From positions 1-64,000 of the forward strand of contig JBMOJH010000005.1 in the NCBI GenBank assembly GCA_049316905.1: 64,000 nt of DNA, written 5' to 3'. The stretch comes from CAIPVR01 sp049316905 (lineage in GTDB: Bacteria; Actinomycetota; Acidimicrobiia; Acidimicrobiales; Microtrichaceae). The notes below the pieces were generated by a model. That model made no database searches. It was not told the origin of the DNA and saw only the letters and a program-made list of their open reading frames with translations. Positions 1-10,217 of this stretch are shown one piece after another (within the stretch, counting starts at the first letter, position 1; every line of letters starts with the position of its first letter). Made by a program: the position numbers and the translations under genes.

Positions 1-563
<563 letters not shown>

Positions 564-564
<1 letters not shown>

Positions 565-1286
565 TGTCGCTCACCGTCACCTCCGAGCGCTTCGGCGCCG
601 AACCCGGCCCCGGGCCGTTCACCCCCGCCGATCCCAACGAGGCGGAGCTCGTGGCGCTCAACGAGCGGTTCGAGAGCCAGCCCGCCTCCGCGGTCATCCG
701 CTGGGCCGTCGAGTCCTTCGGGCCCCACCTGGCCCTCGCCGCGTCGATGACCGACGCGGTCCTCATCGACCTCGCGGTGAAGGTCGCCCCGGCGATCGAG
801 GTGGTCTTCATCGACACCGGCTACCACTTCCCCGAGACCCTCGAGACGGTGGAGACCGTGCGTCGCCGCTACGGCCTCAACCTGCGGATCATGACCGTGG
901 CGCCCCACGACGAGGAGCTCTGGAAGGTCGATCCGGAGAACTGCTGCTCCGCGGTGAAGGTCGGCCAGCTGGACCGGGCCCTCGCCGGCAAGGCCGCCTG
1001 GATGAGTGGCCTGCGCCGCGACGAGGCCCCGAGCCGGGCGGGCGCGCCGATCGTCACCCGTGACCTGCGCGGCCTCGTGAAGGTGAACCCGCTCGCCACG
1101 TGGACCGAGGCGGACGTGGACGACTACATCGAGCGCCACGACGTGCCGGTCAACCCGCTGATCGCGCAGGGCTACCCGTCGATCGGCTGCATGCCGTGCA
1201 CGCAGCCCGTGGCCGACGGCGAGGACCCCCGGTCGGGTCGCTGGAAGGGCCGCGACAAGACCGAGTGCGGCCTGCACCTGGGCTGA
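564..1286 (+). CDS. cysH: [4Fe-4S] (P)APS reductase, thioredoxin-dependent
   Basis: This 240-residue enzyme reduces adenylyl sulfate (or PAPS) to sulfite in assimilatory sulfate reduction. It has the PP-loop ATP-pyrophosphatase-like fold. The paired cysteines in ENCCSAVK and the pair in GCMPC are the four [4Fe-4S] ligands typical of the APS-using bacterial type, and the catalytic ECGLH motif is at the C-terminus. I chose the ATG at 564, which shares its A with the stop of the reductase before it. An in-frame ATG at 552 would overlap more. Sulfite made here would feed the adjacent reductase. The stop abuts the stop of the convergent cupin gene (TGATCA). Confidence 0.93.
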
Positions 1287-1718
1287 TCAGCCGTCCCCCG
1301 GACCGGGCTCCCACCCGTCCGGCGCCAGCTCGAAGCCGTCGTCGGAGAACTCGGGCACGACCACGCACACCACGAGTGACCACGCCCCCGTGCTGCGGGC
1401 CCGTTGCCACGCCCCGGGCGGCACCACCGTCTGCGGCCCGTCGGGCGAGTCGGCGCCGCCCAGCGTGAGTGCGACCGGCCCCTCGTCGCCCACGACCTCG
1501 AGCACGAGCGGGTCACCGTCGCAGTGGACCCAGACCTCCGCCGCGTCGACGCGGTGCCAGCGCGTCGATCCTCCGCCCTCCACGAGGAACAGGATCGACG
1601 AGCCGAGCCGACGACCGGCGTCGCCCATCTCGGGGTGCTCCCAGGTACGCCGGAACCAGCCGCCCTCGGGATGCGGCGCGAGGCCGAGGGCGTCGCGCAC
1701 TGCGGCCGCGTCGGTCAC
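1287..1718 (-). CDS. Cupin_5 (DUF985) family protein
   Basis: This 143-residue protein looks like the DUF985/Cupin_5 family, single-domain beta barrels of the YML079w type. The family opening is recognisable in LAPHPEGGWFRRTW, followed by SSILFLVEGGG and the tail motif VPPGAWQRA. Family members have been linked to sugar or sulfur chemistry, but no reaction is firmly assigned. The GTG at 1718 is the best start and has no clear ribosome binding site. It lies 42 bases after the GNAT-like gene on the same strand, so the two may be co-transcribed. Confidence 0.75.
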   Translation of the reverse strand: MTDAAAVRDALGLAPHPEGGWFRRTWEHPEMGDAGRRLGSSILFLVEGGGSTRWHRVDAAEVWVHCDGDPLVLEVVGDEGPVALTLGGADSPDGPQTVVPPGAWQRARSTGAWSLVVCVVVPEFSDDGFELAPDGWEPGPGDG

Positions 1719-1760
1719 GGGCGACAGCTGTTCGGTGAACGGTGCGTCAGGACGGTGAGC

Positions 1761-2633
1761 TCAGGACGCCTGCTCGGCGTCGCCGGGCCACTCGCGTCGG
1801 AGGGTCTCCGGCGTGGCCGGGCGGCCGTCGGAACCGGTGGGGTGGTCGTTGTCGAACCACTCCGGACCGACCCACATCCAGTCGTCGGCGACCTCGGCGT
1901 CGAGGCGGCCCACCGCGAACCCCTCCTTGTGGTGGTAGTCGCGGGCGAGATCGCCCGAGCGGGGCCGGCCGGGCATCTGGAAGCCGTCGCCGGAGTGGCG
2001 GCCCTTCTTCGAGAACGGCCCGAACTTCGGGGTGTCGGAGCCGGGCACCACGTTCACCCAGAACGGCCCGACCTCCACCTCCTTGATCTCCTGCACCGCC
2101 CACATCCCGTAGACCAGCTCCATGAGGCCGCGGGACGCCTCGTTCTCCTTGTGGGCGTAGCCGTAGACCCAGCGCTTCTCCGGGTAGAAGCGGTCGAGCG
2201 CGGCGCCGATCTCGTAGGCGACGGTGAAGGCCACCGCGTTGCGACGATGGTCCGGGTGGGTCCAGATGTCGAGGATGAAGCACTCGTCGCGGGCCAGCTT
2301 GATGGGCAGCAGGCCGCGCTTGGCGTCGGAGGGCAGCGGGGAGAACGTGAGCAGCCACATCTTCGACACCGCAGTGTCGGTCGGGATGTGGATGGCCAGC
2401 ATCACGAACCCGCCGCGGGCGAAGAACGCCTTCATCAGCTCCAGGCGCTCCGGCGTCTCGATCTGTGCGAGGTGCCGGTCCGTCGGGTCGAACACGCACT
2501 TGAAGCGGTAGTCGTCGCCGGCCGGCGGCTTCTCGTCGGCGATGAGCGGCAACGGCCGGGCGAAGATCACGCACTCCGAGACCCGCGGCTTCGCCTGCTC
2601 GGCCTTGTACTTGATCCGGTCCGCCAACGACAT
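1761..2633 (-). CDS. GNAT-like acyltransferase of unknown substrate
   Basis: This 290-residue protein is not clearly a known family. Its middle part (DIWTHPDHRRNAVAFTVAYE, then a segment with an HKENEASRG loop) resembles the acetyl-CoA-binding core of GNAT acetyltransferases, with conserved-looking Trp/Tyr-rich stretches on both sides. There is no signal peptide or membrane segment. The ATG at 2633 is preceded by a strong GGGGGAG ribosome binding site, which decides against the 32-residue longer reading. A possible -10 box (TACCGT, minus strand) lies at 2700-2705. It is divergent from the PaaX-like regulator, which may control it. Confidence 0.5.
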   Translation of the reverse strand: MSLADRIKYKAEQAKPRVSECVIFARPLPLIADEKPPAGDDYRFKCVFDPTDRHLAQIETPERLELMKAFFARGGFVMLAIHIPTDTAVSKMWLLTFSPLPSDAKRGLLPIKLARDECFILDIWTHPDHRRNAVAFTVAYEIGAALDRFYPEKRWVYGYAHKENEASRGLMELVYGMWAVQEIKEVEVGPFWVNVVPGSDTPKFGPFSKKGRHSGDGFQMPGRPRSGDLARDYHHKEGFAVGRLDAEVADDWMWVGPEWFDNDHPTGSDGRPATPETLRREWPGDAEQAS

Positions 2634-2767
2634 GTGGTCTCCCCCATCGGGCTGCGGCGCGGTGCGCCCTCGGTCACCGCCGGGTCCGACGGAGCCCTCA
2701 CGGTAACCACGACCCTGTCCTGCTTCCACCGAGGGACGTTCAGTCCGCGCCGCCCGACCGGGCCCGA

Positions 2768-2797
2768 TTGACAGGTCCCGTCGGGCGACGACACCCT
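2768..2797 (+). promoter_or_regulatory. Promoter of the PaaX-like gene, leaderless type
   Basis: A perfect -35 hexamer TTGACA (2768-2773) is followed after 18 bases by CACCCT (2792-2797). Transcription would begin at or beside the GTG at 2804, so the message would have no leader. The in-frame TTG at 2768 is therefore better read as promoter than as start codon. Confidence 0.55.
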
Positions 2798-2803
2798 GTG
2801 GTC

Positions 2804-3718
2804 GTGACGGCGACGACCGACGGGATCGCGACCGCCCCCGCCGCCGATCCCGGCGACGACGGGGTGCCCACCCGGCTGCTCGTCATGGGACTCGCCCACC
2901 GGGACGGCACCGTTCACGGCCAGGAGCTGTACCGGGTCGCCGGCGAGTGCGGCATCCCGATCGAGACGGTGCGGTCGTGCCTGCGACGGCTCGTCGCCGA
3001 CGGGCTGTTCGAACGCCGCGGCGAAGGACGCGACGCCGTGTTCCCCGCCACCGCGGCCGGGGCCGCGCAGCTCGAGGCGACCAAGGAACGCCACCTCCTC
3101 GCCTACGCGCAGGATGCGGCCGGTCGCGGGTGGGACCGGCGGTGGCGACTGGTGGCGTTCGCCATCCCCGAGCCGCGCCGGGCGGACCGCGACGCGTTCC
3201 GCGAACACCTGCTCGCCCTCGGCGGCGCGGCGGTGCAACCCGGGCTGTACGTCTCCCCGCACCGCTGGCGCGACCACGTGGCCGAGGAGGCCGACCGCCT
3301 CGACATCGCCCCGCACGTCACCCAGATGAGCACCGACGACCTGTCCGTGGACGGCGAGACCGACCCCCGACGGATCGTGCGGGCGCTCTGGCCGCTCGAC
3401 GAGGTCGCCGCCCGCTACTCCGCCTTCATCGAGACCTACCGCGAGGTGCCCGACCAGCTCGGCGCGATGCGTCGACGGGGCGGTCGGCTGTCGGAGCACG
3501 ACTTCCTGCCCGGCGCGCTGCGGATCGCCATCCGCTTCACCGAGTGCTTCGACGCAGACCCCCTGCTCCCGCCCGAACTTCTCCCCCGCCCCTGGCCCGG
3601 CCGCGAGGCCCGCGAGGTGCTCGCCCGGTGCCGCCGCAACGGCGTGCTGGCACGCGAGGACAAGGGCGGACCGGCGCTGTTCCGGGTGTTCGACGAGGCC
3701 ATCGCCCACCTCCCCTGA
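2804..3718 (+). CDS. PaaX-family transcriptional regulator
   Basis: This 304-residue protein has an N-terminal winged-helix domain (about residues 20-95, with IETVRSCLRRLVADGLFER as the recognition part) and a PaaX C-terminal region (WRLVAFAIPEPRRADRDAFR, then QPGLYVSP). PaaX repressors respond to phenylacetyl-CoA and related thioesters. No phenylacetate genes are nearby, so the ligand here is unknown. I chose GTG 2804 because it sits six bases after a -10-like CACCCT in a likely leaderless promoter. The gene is divergent from the GNAT-like gene and convergent with the CoxE-type gene. Confidence 0.8.
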   Translation: MTATTDGIATAPAADPGDDGVPTRLLVMGLAHRDGTVHGQELYRVAGECGIPIETVRSCLRRLVADGLFERRGEGRDAVFPATAAGAAQLEATKERHLLAYAQDAAGRGWDRRWRLVAFAIPEPRRADRDAFREHLLALGGAAVQPGLYVSPHRWRDHVAEEADRLDIAPHVTQMSTDDLSVDGETDPRRIVRALWPLDEVAARYSAFIETYREVPDQLGAMRRRGGRLSEHDFLPGALRIAIRFTECFDADPLLPPELLPRPWPGREAREVLARCRRNGVLAREDKGGPALFRVFDEAIAHLP

Positions 3719-3745
3719 GCCGCTCGGGGTTCTCTGGACCCTTCG

Positions 3746-3760
3746 CGCCCGGAACGGGCG
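3746..3760. terminator. Short hairpin between convergent genes
   Basis: CGCCCG and CGGGCG form a 6-bp stem around a GAA loop, between the PaaX-like stop and the CoxE-type stop. The surrounding roughly 27 bases recur imperfectly just downstream (both copies hold GGACCC and GGAACGGG). No T-run follows, so termination is only inferred. Confidence 0.35.
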
Positions 3761-3798
3761 TTGCGGACCCCTCTTTCCCGGGAACGGGGGGTGGGCGG

Positions 3799-5298
3799 TC
3801 AGACGAGGTGGTCGACGAAGCGCTCGAGCTGGCGCAGGTTGCGGCACTCGAACGTGCCGTCGCAGTGCACGCCGTACTCCCCCACGATGGAGTCGCCGGT
3901 GTCCCAGTAGGCCCGGGGCTCGGGGTTCAGCCAGTAGACGTGGCGCGCCTTGTGGCGCATCTCCTTGATCACCCACGACTGCGACGCGTGGTAGTTGTTC
4001 CGGGCGTCGCCGAGGATGATCACGGTGGTCTTCGGGCCGATCTCGCGACCCCAGCGGTTCCAGAACACCTCGAAGGCGTGGCCGTAGTCCGAGTGGCCGT
4101 CCACCCAGACCACGTCGGCCTCGGTGTTCACCCGGTGGATCGCGGCGACGATGTCCTCCTCGCCCTCGAAGAAGCGGGTGACCTCGTCGATGCCGTCGAT
4201 GAACACGAAGCTGCGCACCCGTGAGAACTGGCTCGCGATGGCGTGCACCAGGTGCAGGGTGAAGCGGGCGAAGGCGGCGACCGACCCGGAGATGTCGGCG
4301 ATCACGAAGATCTCGGGCTTGGCCGGGCGCGGGTACTTGAACTTGGGTTCGGCGGGCACGCCGCCGTAGCTCAGCGAGTGGCGCACCGTGTTGCGGAAGT
4401 CCAGCGGGCCCTTGCGGCCGTGGCGGCGCTTGCGGGCCCGCCGCACGGCGAGGCGGCGGGTGAGGGGTTGCAGCGCCTTGCGCAGCGAGATCATCTCCTC
4501 GCGGCTGGCGTGCATGAAGTCGATGTCCTCGGGGAGCGGCTTGCGCAGCGTGCGGGCCATCGCGTCGACACCCCGGTCGGCCACGAGCCGGCGACGGATC
4601 TCCGCCTCGATCTCCTGCTTGAGGTTCTCGACCCGGTGCTCGTACTCGTCGCGCTCGAGGCGCTCCTCCAGCGGGGTCAGGTCCTCCGGCGCGTCCTCGT
4701 GCGCCTGCTGCATCAGGCGCTCCATCATCCCGTCGAGGTCGAGGTTCCGCAGCGTGCGGTAGAGGTAGTAGGTGCCGCCCACCGGTCGCCCCGGCTCCAT
4801 CCCGGCGTAGCGCTTCACGGCCTGGCGGGCCATGGCCCGCATCATCGCCCCGTCGCCCCGCAGCAGCGCCTGGTAGAGCATCTCGGCGAGCTCCTCGGGG
4901 GTGAGCGCATCGCCGCTGCCCCCCTGCCCGTTGCCCTGGCCCTCCCCGGCGGGCTGGTCGCCCATGCCCTCGAGGTCCTCGGGCGACAGCTCGGGGCCGT
5001 CGCCGTCCTCGCCCACCACGTACTCCGGGCCGCGGAGCGAGAAGTAGACCTCGAAGACCGTCTCGAAGGCCCGCCAGTGGGCGTGGTTCTTCACCAGCGT
5101 GGCGGCGAGCGCGTACTTGAAGGCCTCGCGGTCGTCGAGCGGGATGTGCTGCACCGCCTCCATCGCGTCGAGGTTCTCGGTGAGGCTGACCGGCAGCCCG
5201 GCCTCGCGCAGCTCCACGATGAAGCCGTTGAGCAGGTCGAGCAGGGCCGCGCCGGCTCCCACGGAGCGGTCCACCCCGGCGGCGGGCGCGTCGGTCAC
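3799..5298 (-). CDS. CoxE-type VWA-domain protein
   Basis: This 499-residue protein resembles the CoxE-like VWA family that works with MoxR/CoxD ATPases as a metal-dependent chaperone. The N-terminal half is helical and acidic. The VWA-like domain lies in the C-terminal third, with FVIADISGSVAAF as a MIDAS motif (D-x-S-x-S). The GTG at 5298 is chosen because TGAGGA, overlapping the MoxR stop, makes a ribosome binding site seven bases before it. It directly follows the MoxR gene on the minus strand. No carbon monoxide dehydrogenase or other client gene is visible, so the target is unknown. Confidence 0.82.
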   Translation of the reverse strand: MTDAPAAGVDRSVGAGAALLDLLNGFIVELREAGLPVSLTENLDAMEAVQHIPLDDREAFKYALAATLVKNHAHWRAFETVFEVYFSLRGPEYVVGEDGDGPELSPEDLEGMGDQPAGEGQGNGQGGSGDALTPEELAEMLYQALLRGDGAMMRAMARQAVKRYAGMEPGRPVGGTYYLYRTLRNLDLDGMMERLMQQAHEDAPEDLTPLEERLERDEYEHRVENLKQEIEAEIRRRLVADRGVDAMARTLRKPLPEDIDFMHASREEMISLRKALQPLTRRLAVRRARKRRHGRKGPLDFRNTVRHSLSYGGVPAEPKFKYPRPAKPEIFVIADISGSVAAFARFTLHLVHAIASQFSRVRSFVFIDGIDEVTRFFEGEEDIVAAIHRVNTEADVVWVDGHSDYGHAFEVFWNRWGREIGPKTTVIILGDARNNYHASQSWVIKEMRHKARHVYWLNPEPRAYWDTGDSIVGEYGVHCDGTFECRNLRQLERFVDHLV

Positions 5299-5308
5299 GG
5301 CGTGGTCC

Positions 5309-6250
5309 TCAGCGGGCCGGGCCGGCGGGGCCGGCACCGGTGCGCACGCCCTGCGGGTTCGAGGCGAGCTCCTTGACGGCCTTGGCGATGTCGGACTGGT
5401 ACTTGAGCAGGATGCTCGCGGTGTCGACCGCCGTCTCCTCGTCCACGTGCTCCTTGCCGAGCAGCACCAGGGTGCGGGCCCAGTCGAGCGTCTCGGACAC
5501 CGACGGCGCCTTCTTCAGCTCCAGCTGGCGGATCGACCGCACGATGCGGGCGATCTCGTCCGCGAGCACCTCGGTCACCTCGGGCACCTTGGTGAGCACG
5601 ATCTCCTTCTCGCGCTCCATGTCCGGGTAGTCGACGTGCAGGTAGAGGCACCGGCGCTTGAGCGCCTCGGACAGCTCACGGGTGTTGTTGGACGTGAGGA
5701 ACACCAGCGGGATCTGGCGGGCGGTGATCGTGCCGAGCTCGGGGATCGACACCTGGTAGTCGGAGAGGATCTCGAGCAGCAGCGCCTCGGTCTCCACCTC
5801 CACGCGGTCGACCTCGTCGATCAGCAGCACGACGGGGTCCTCGGCCCGGATCGCCTCCAGCAGCGGCCGGGTCAGGAGGAAGTCGTCGGAGAAGATGTCG
5901 TCCTCGATCTCGTCCCAGCCGGCGGACTCGCCCTCGCCGCGGGTGGCCTGGATGCGCAGGAGCTGCTTCTTGTAGTTCCACTCGTAGAGGGCCTTGGACT
6001 CGTCGAGGCCCTCGTAGCACTGAAGGCGGATCAGGCGGGCGCCGGTGATCTCGGCCACCGACTTCGCCAGCTGCGTCTTGCCGGTGCCCGCCGGGCCCTC
6101 CACCAGGATCGGCTTGCCGAGGCGGTCGGCGAGGTACACGATGCCCGCGATGCCCTCGTCCGAGAGGTAGTCCACGTTCCGCAGGCGCTCACGGACGTCG
6201 CCCACGGAGTCGAAACGGGGCTCGGCGGTGGGCAGGGCGTCGGTCGTCAT
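5309..6250 (-). CDS. MoxR-family AAA+ ATPase
   Basis: This 313-residue AAA+ ATPase has Walker A GPAGTGKT (near residue 55), Walker B VVLLIDEVDR, a sensor-1 LTSNNTRE and the arginine-rich ALKRRCLYL segment, all typical of MoxR/CoxD proteins that remodel or load metal cofactors into client proteins. Its partner is the VWA gene ten bases downstream. The start is ATG 6250, six bases after a TAGTCT -10 box, so the mRNA is probably leaderless. A palindrome at 6272-6287 covers the -35 region and could be a repressor site. Confidence 0.9.
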   Translation of the reverse strand: MTTDALPTAEPRFDSVGDVRERLRNVDYLSDEGIAGIVYLADRLGKPILVEGPAGTGKTQLAKSVAEITGARLIRLQCYEGLDESKALYEWNYKKQLLRIQATRGEGESAGWDEIEDDIFSDDFLLTRPLLEAIRAEDPVVLLIDEVDRVEVETEALLLEILSDYQVSIPELGTITARQIPLVFLTSNNTRELSEALKRRCLYLHVDYPDMEREKEIVLTKVPEVTEVLADEIARIVRSIRQLELKKAPSVSETLDWARTLVLLGKEHVDEETAVDTASILLKYQSDIAKAVKELASNPQGVRTGAGPAGPAR

Positions 6251-6256
6251 CCGCCG

Positions 6257-6287
6257 AGACTACCGACGCTCTTGACCGCCCGGTCAA
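6257..6287 (-). promoter_or_regulatory. moxR promoter with overlapping 16-bp operator-like palindrome
   Basis: On the minus strand TAGTCT (6257-6262) lies six bases before the ATG, and TTGACC (6282-6287) is a 19-base-spaced -35 element. The -35 is half of a palindrome at 6272-6287, TTGACCG-nn-CGGTCAA, with perfect 7-bp arms. The form resembles TetR-family operators; the cognate regulator is not identified. Confidence 0.55.
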
Positions 6288-6368
6288 TCGGGTTGGCGCC
6301 GCCCGGTGGGCCCACGAGCGCCCCCGGTGCGGGCCGGAACCGGGGAGAGCGCCCGGAGGGCCGGTCGC

Positions 6369-6374
6369 TACGGT
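6369..6374 (+). promoter_or_regulatory. -10 box of the ABC-F gene, leaderless type
   Basis: TACGGT lies six bases before ATG 6381 and no Shine-Dalgarno sequence is present. No clear -35 hexamer is seen. Confidence 0.45.
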
Positions 6375-6380
6375 GGGCCG

Positions 6381-8018
<1,638 letters not shown>

Positions 8019-8051
8019 CCCGCTCCCCACCGCTGCCGTCGCACCCCTGGT

Positions 8052-8087
8052 GCCGCGCACGCGGGGCGCGGCGCGGGCGGCCGCGCC
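8052..8087. terminator. Overlapping GC hairpins between convergent genes
   Basis: Two alternative stems are present: GCCGCGC/GCGCGGC (8052-8058 with 8066-8072) and GGCGCGG/CCGCGCC (8070-8076 with 8081-8087). They lie between the ABC-F and SDR stops and could end transcription in both directions. No T-run follows. Confidence 0.4.
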
Positions 8088-8092
8088 GGCGG

Positions 8093-8866
8093 TCAGTGGA
8101 CGGTCATGCCGCCGTCGACCACGAGCACGTGGCCGGTCATGAACGACGACGCGTCGCTCGCCAGGAACAGTGCTGCGGGCACCATCTCCTCGGGCTCGGC
8201 CATTCGCCGGATGCGCTGGGCGGCCACGGCGGCCTCCTGGAACTCCTCGGGCATGGCGAGGACCATGTCGGTGCGCACCGTGCCGGGGGCGAGGGCGTTC
8301 ACCCGGATGCCGTCGCCGGCGAGTTCGGCGGCCATGGAGCGGGTCAGCGACATCAGCGCCGACTTCATCGCCACGTACATGGACACGAAGTCGCCCTGGG
8401 TGAAGATCCCGGCGGTCACCACGTTGAGCACCGCGGCGTGCGCGCTCGCCCGCAGGTGCGGCAGCGCCGCCTGCACCAGGAACAGGGGCGCCCGCAGGTT
8501 GGCCTCGTACGACTTGGCCAGCGCCTCGGGGGTGATCGATCCGATCGGCAGGGCCAACGGGTTCGCTGCGTTGTTCACCACCACGTCGATCCCACCGAAG
8601 TGATCCACGGTGGCGGCCACCAGGCCCTCGATCTCGTCGAGGCGACCCACGTGCGTGGGCACCGACAGCGCGGCGCCGCCCGCCGCGGTGATCTCCGCCA
8701 CGGTCGCGTCGCACGCCTCGGCCGACCGGCTCGCCACCACCACGTTGGCCCCGAGCGCGGCGAAGCCCCTGGCGACGGCCTGCCCGATGCCACGGCTGCC
8801 GCCGGTGACGACCACCACGCGGTCGCGGAGGTCGAAGGCGGCCAGGGGGTCGGGGATGGTCGACAC
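8093..8866 (-). CDS. Short-chain dehydrogenase/reductase with Thr in place of catalytic Ser
   Basis: This 257-residue classical SDR has the cofactor motif TGGSRGIG (near residue 20), VVNNAANP, the YVAMK active-site Tyr/Lys and the C-terminal GHVLVVDGGM typical of FabG-like oxidoreductases. At the position 13 before the active Tyr, normally Ser, it has Thr (VVTAGIF). The GTG at 8866 has a good GGAGGA site seven bases upstream, which rejects the much longer open frame. A TACCGT box at 8921-8926 may be its -10. It is divergent from the glycosyltransferase gene. The substrate is unknown. Confidence 0.85.
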   Translation of the reverse strand: MSTIPDPLAAFDLRDRVVVVTGGSRGIGQAVARGFAALGANVVVASRSAEACDATVAEITAAGGAALSVPTHVGRLDEIEGLVAATVDHFGGIDVVVNNAANPLALPIGSITPEALAKSYEANLRAPLFLVQAALPHLRASAHAAVLNVVTAGIFTQGDFVSMYVAMKSALMSLTRSMAAELAGDGIRVNALAPGTVRTDMVLAMPEEFQEAAVAAQRIRRMAEPEEMVPAALFLASDASSFMTGHVLVVDGGMTVH

Positions 8867-9005
8867 GGCGGGTTCCTCCGGCGCTGAGTGGGCGACCCGA
8901 CCGGGCCGCCGGTGGCGGGGACGGTACCCGCCGGGGTTGCCGGGGTGGGTGCTCCGGACCACCATGGAGCCGTTCGTCGGACGGCGATCGTGGCGGGGAG
9001 GCAGC

Positions 9006-10217
9006 GTGGCAGGCGACGCAGCAGGAGCTCGGGTGAGGGTGGCGTCGGTCGGTCGCCTGGCCACGATCGGCGGCGACGAGAACCGTCTGCTGCAGACGGC
9101 GCTCGCCATGGACCGCAGCCGGGTGGAGCACGTGGTGATCGTCGTCGACGGCACCGACCACCTCGACGAGCGCGAGCGCGAGCGTTGGTCCCGCATGCGG
9201 GAGCAGTACGCGGCGGCCGGGGTGGAGGTCGTCGAGCTCGCGCCGGGCCGCCGTGGCGGCGTGGCCGGGGCCGCGGCCCGGGCGGCCTCCACCGCCCGCC
9301 TGGCCCGAGAGTTGCGGCGCCGGCGGATCCAGGTCGTGGATGCCCGCTCCGGGGTGCCCGCCGTGATGGGCGTGGCGGCCGCCACCGCGGCCCGCACCCC
9401 GGTGGTGACGCTCACCAGCTACTACACGAGCTGGTTCGAGCCGCTCCCCCAGAAGCTCGTCGGCCAGGCCATGTTCACCCGGCTCGACGCGCTCATCAGC
9501 GACGCGCAGGCCACGCTCGACGACTTCGACGACTGGCGCTGGTCGCACCACGCGGAGCTCGCCCTCGTGCAGAACGGGATCCTGCCCGCCACGAGCGAGC
9601 TCACCATCGCGGAGGCCCGCGCCGAGCTCGGCCTGTGGGAGGACCCGTCGGTGCACGTGGTCGGCCACATCAGCCGGCTGCTCCGCCGCAAGGGCCACGA
9701 CGTGTTCCTCCGCGCCGCGGCCACGTGCCTCGAGAGCGACCCCGACCTGCGCTTCGCGGTGGTCGGGTTCCGGGCCGAGGAGGAGCCGCGCACCCGCGAC
9801 GAGCTCCTCGCCCTGCGTGACCGGCTGGACCTCGGTGACCGCGTCCGGTTCGTGAGCCACCCCGGTCCGGTCGGCGACGCGTTCCGCGCCATCGACACCT
9901 TCGCCCACCTGAGCCTGGCCGATTCGTCCCCGATCGCGATCCACGAGGGCATGTCGCTCGGCAAGCCCAGCGTGATCTCGGCCCTTCCCGGCAACCGCGA
10001 GCTCGTCGACGACGGGGTGACCGGCCTGCTCGTGCCCCCGGGCGACCACCTCGCGGCGGCCGAGGCGTTCCTACGGCTGGCCAAGGACCCCGAGCTCGCC
10101 GAGCGCATCGGCGCCGGGGCGCGGGCCCGCTACCTGGAACGGCACCGCCCGGAGATCATGGCGGCCAACCACCTGGCGCTCTGGGAGCGCCTCCTGGCCC
10201 GCCACGGTCGCCGATGA
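9006..10217 (+). CDS. GT4-type (GT-B fold) glycosyltransferase
   Basis: This 403-residue protein has the two Rossmann-like halves of GT-B enzymes. The N-terminal acceptor part starts RVRVASVGRLATIGGDEN. The donor half has NGI, GHISRLLRRKGHD, FAVVGFR and the SPIAIHEGMSLGKPSVIS segment, where the usual E-x7-E pair appears as D-x7-E, then NRELVDDGVTGLLVPPGD. GTG 9006 has GGAGG four bases upstream; GTG 9033 has AGGAG five bases upstream and is an equally fair start. The ATG of the GH4-like gene overlaps its stop (ATGA), so donor transfer and glycoside processing are translationally coupled. Confidence 0.85.
   Translation: MAGDAAGARVRVASVGRLATIGGDENRLLQTALAMDRSRVEHVVIVVDGTDHLDERERERWSRMREQYAAAGVEVVELAPGRRGGVAGAAARAASTARLARELRRRRIQVVDARSGVPAVMGVAAATAARTPVVTLTSYYTSWFEPLPQKLVGQAMFTRLDALISDAQATLDDFDDWRWSHHAELALVQNGILPATSELTIAEARAELGLWEDPSVHVVGHISRLLRRKGHDVFLRAAATCLESDPDLRFAVVGFRAEEEPRTRDELLALRDRLDLGDRVRFVSHPGPVGDAFRAIDTFAHLSLADSSPIAIHEGMSLGKPSVISALPGNRELVDDGVTGLLVPPGDHLAAAEAFLRLAKDPELAERIGAGARARYLERHRPEIMAANHLALWERLLARHGRR

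Noticed and set aside
2768..2804. TTG at 2768 as start codon of the PaaX-like gene
   Set aside because: The same bases are a perfect TTGACA -35 element with a -10-like hexamer 18 bases later. GTG 2804 fits leaderless initiation and family length.
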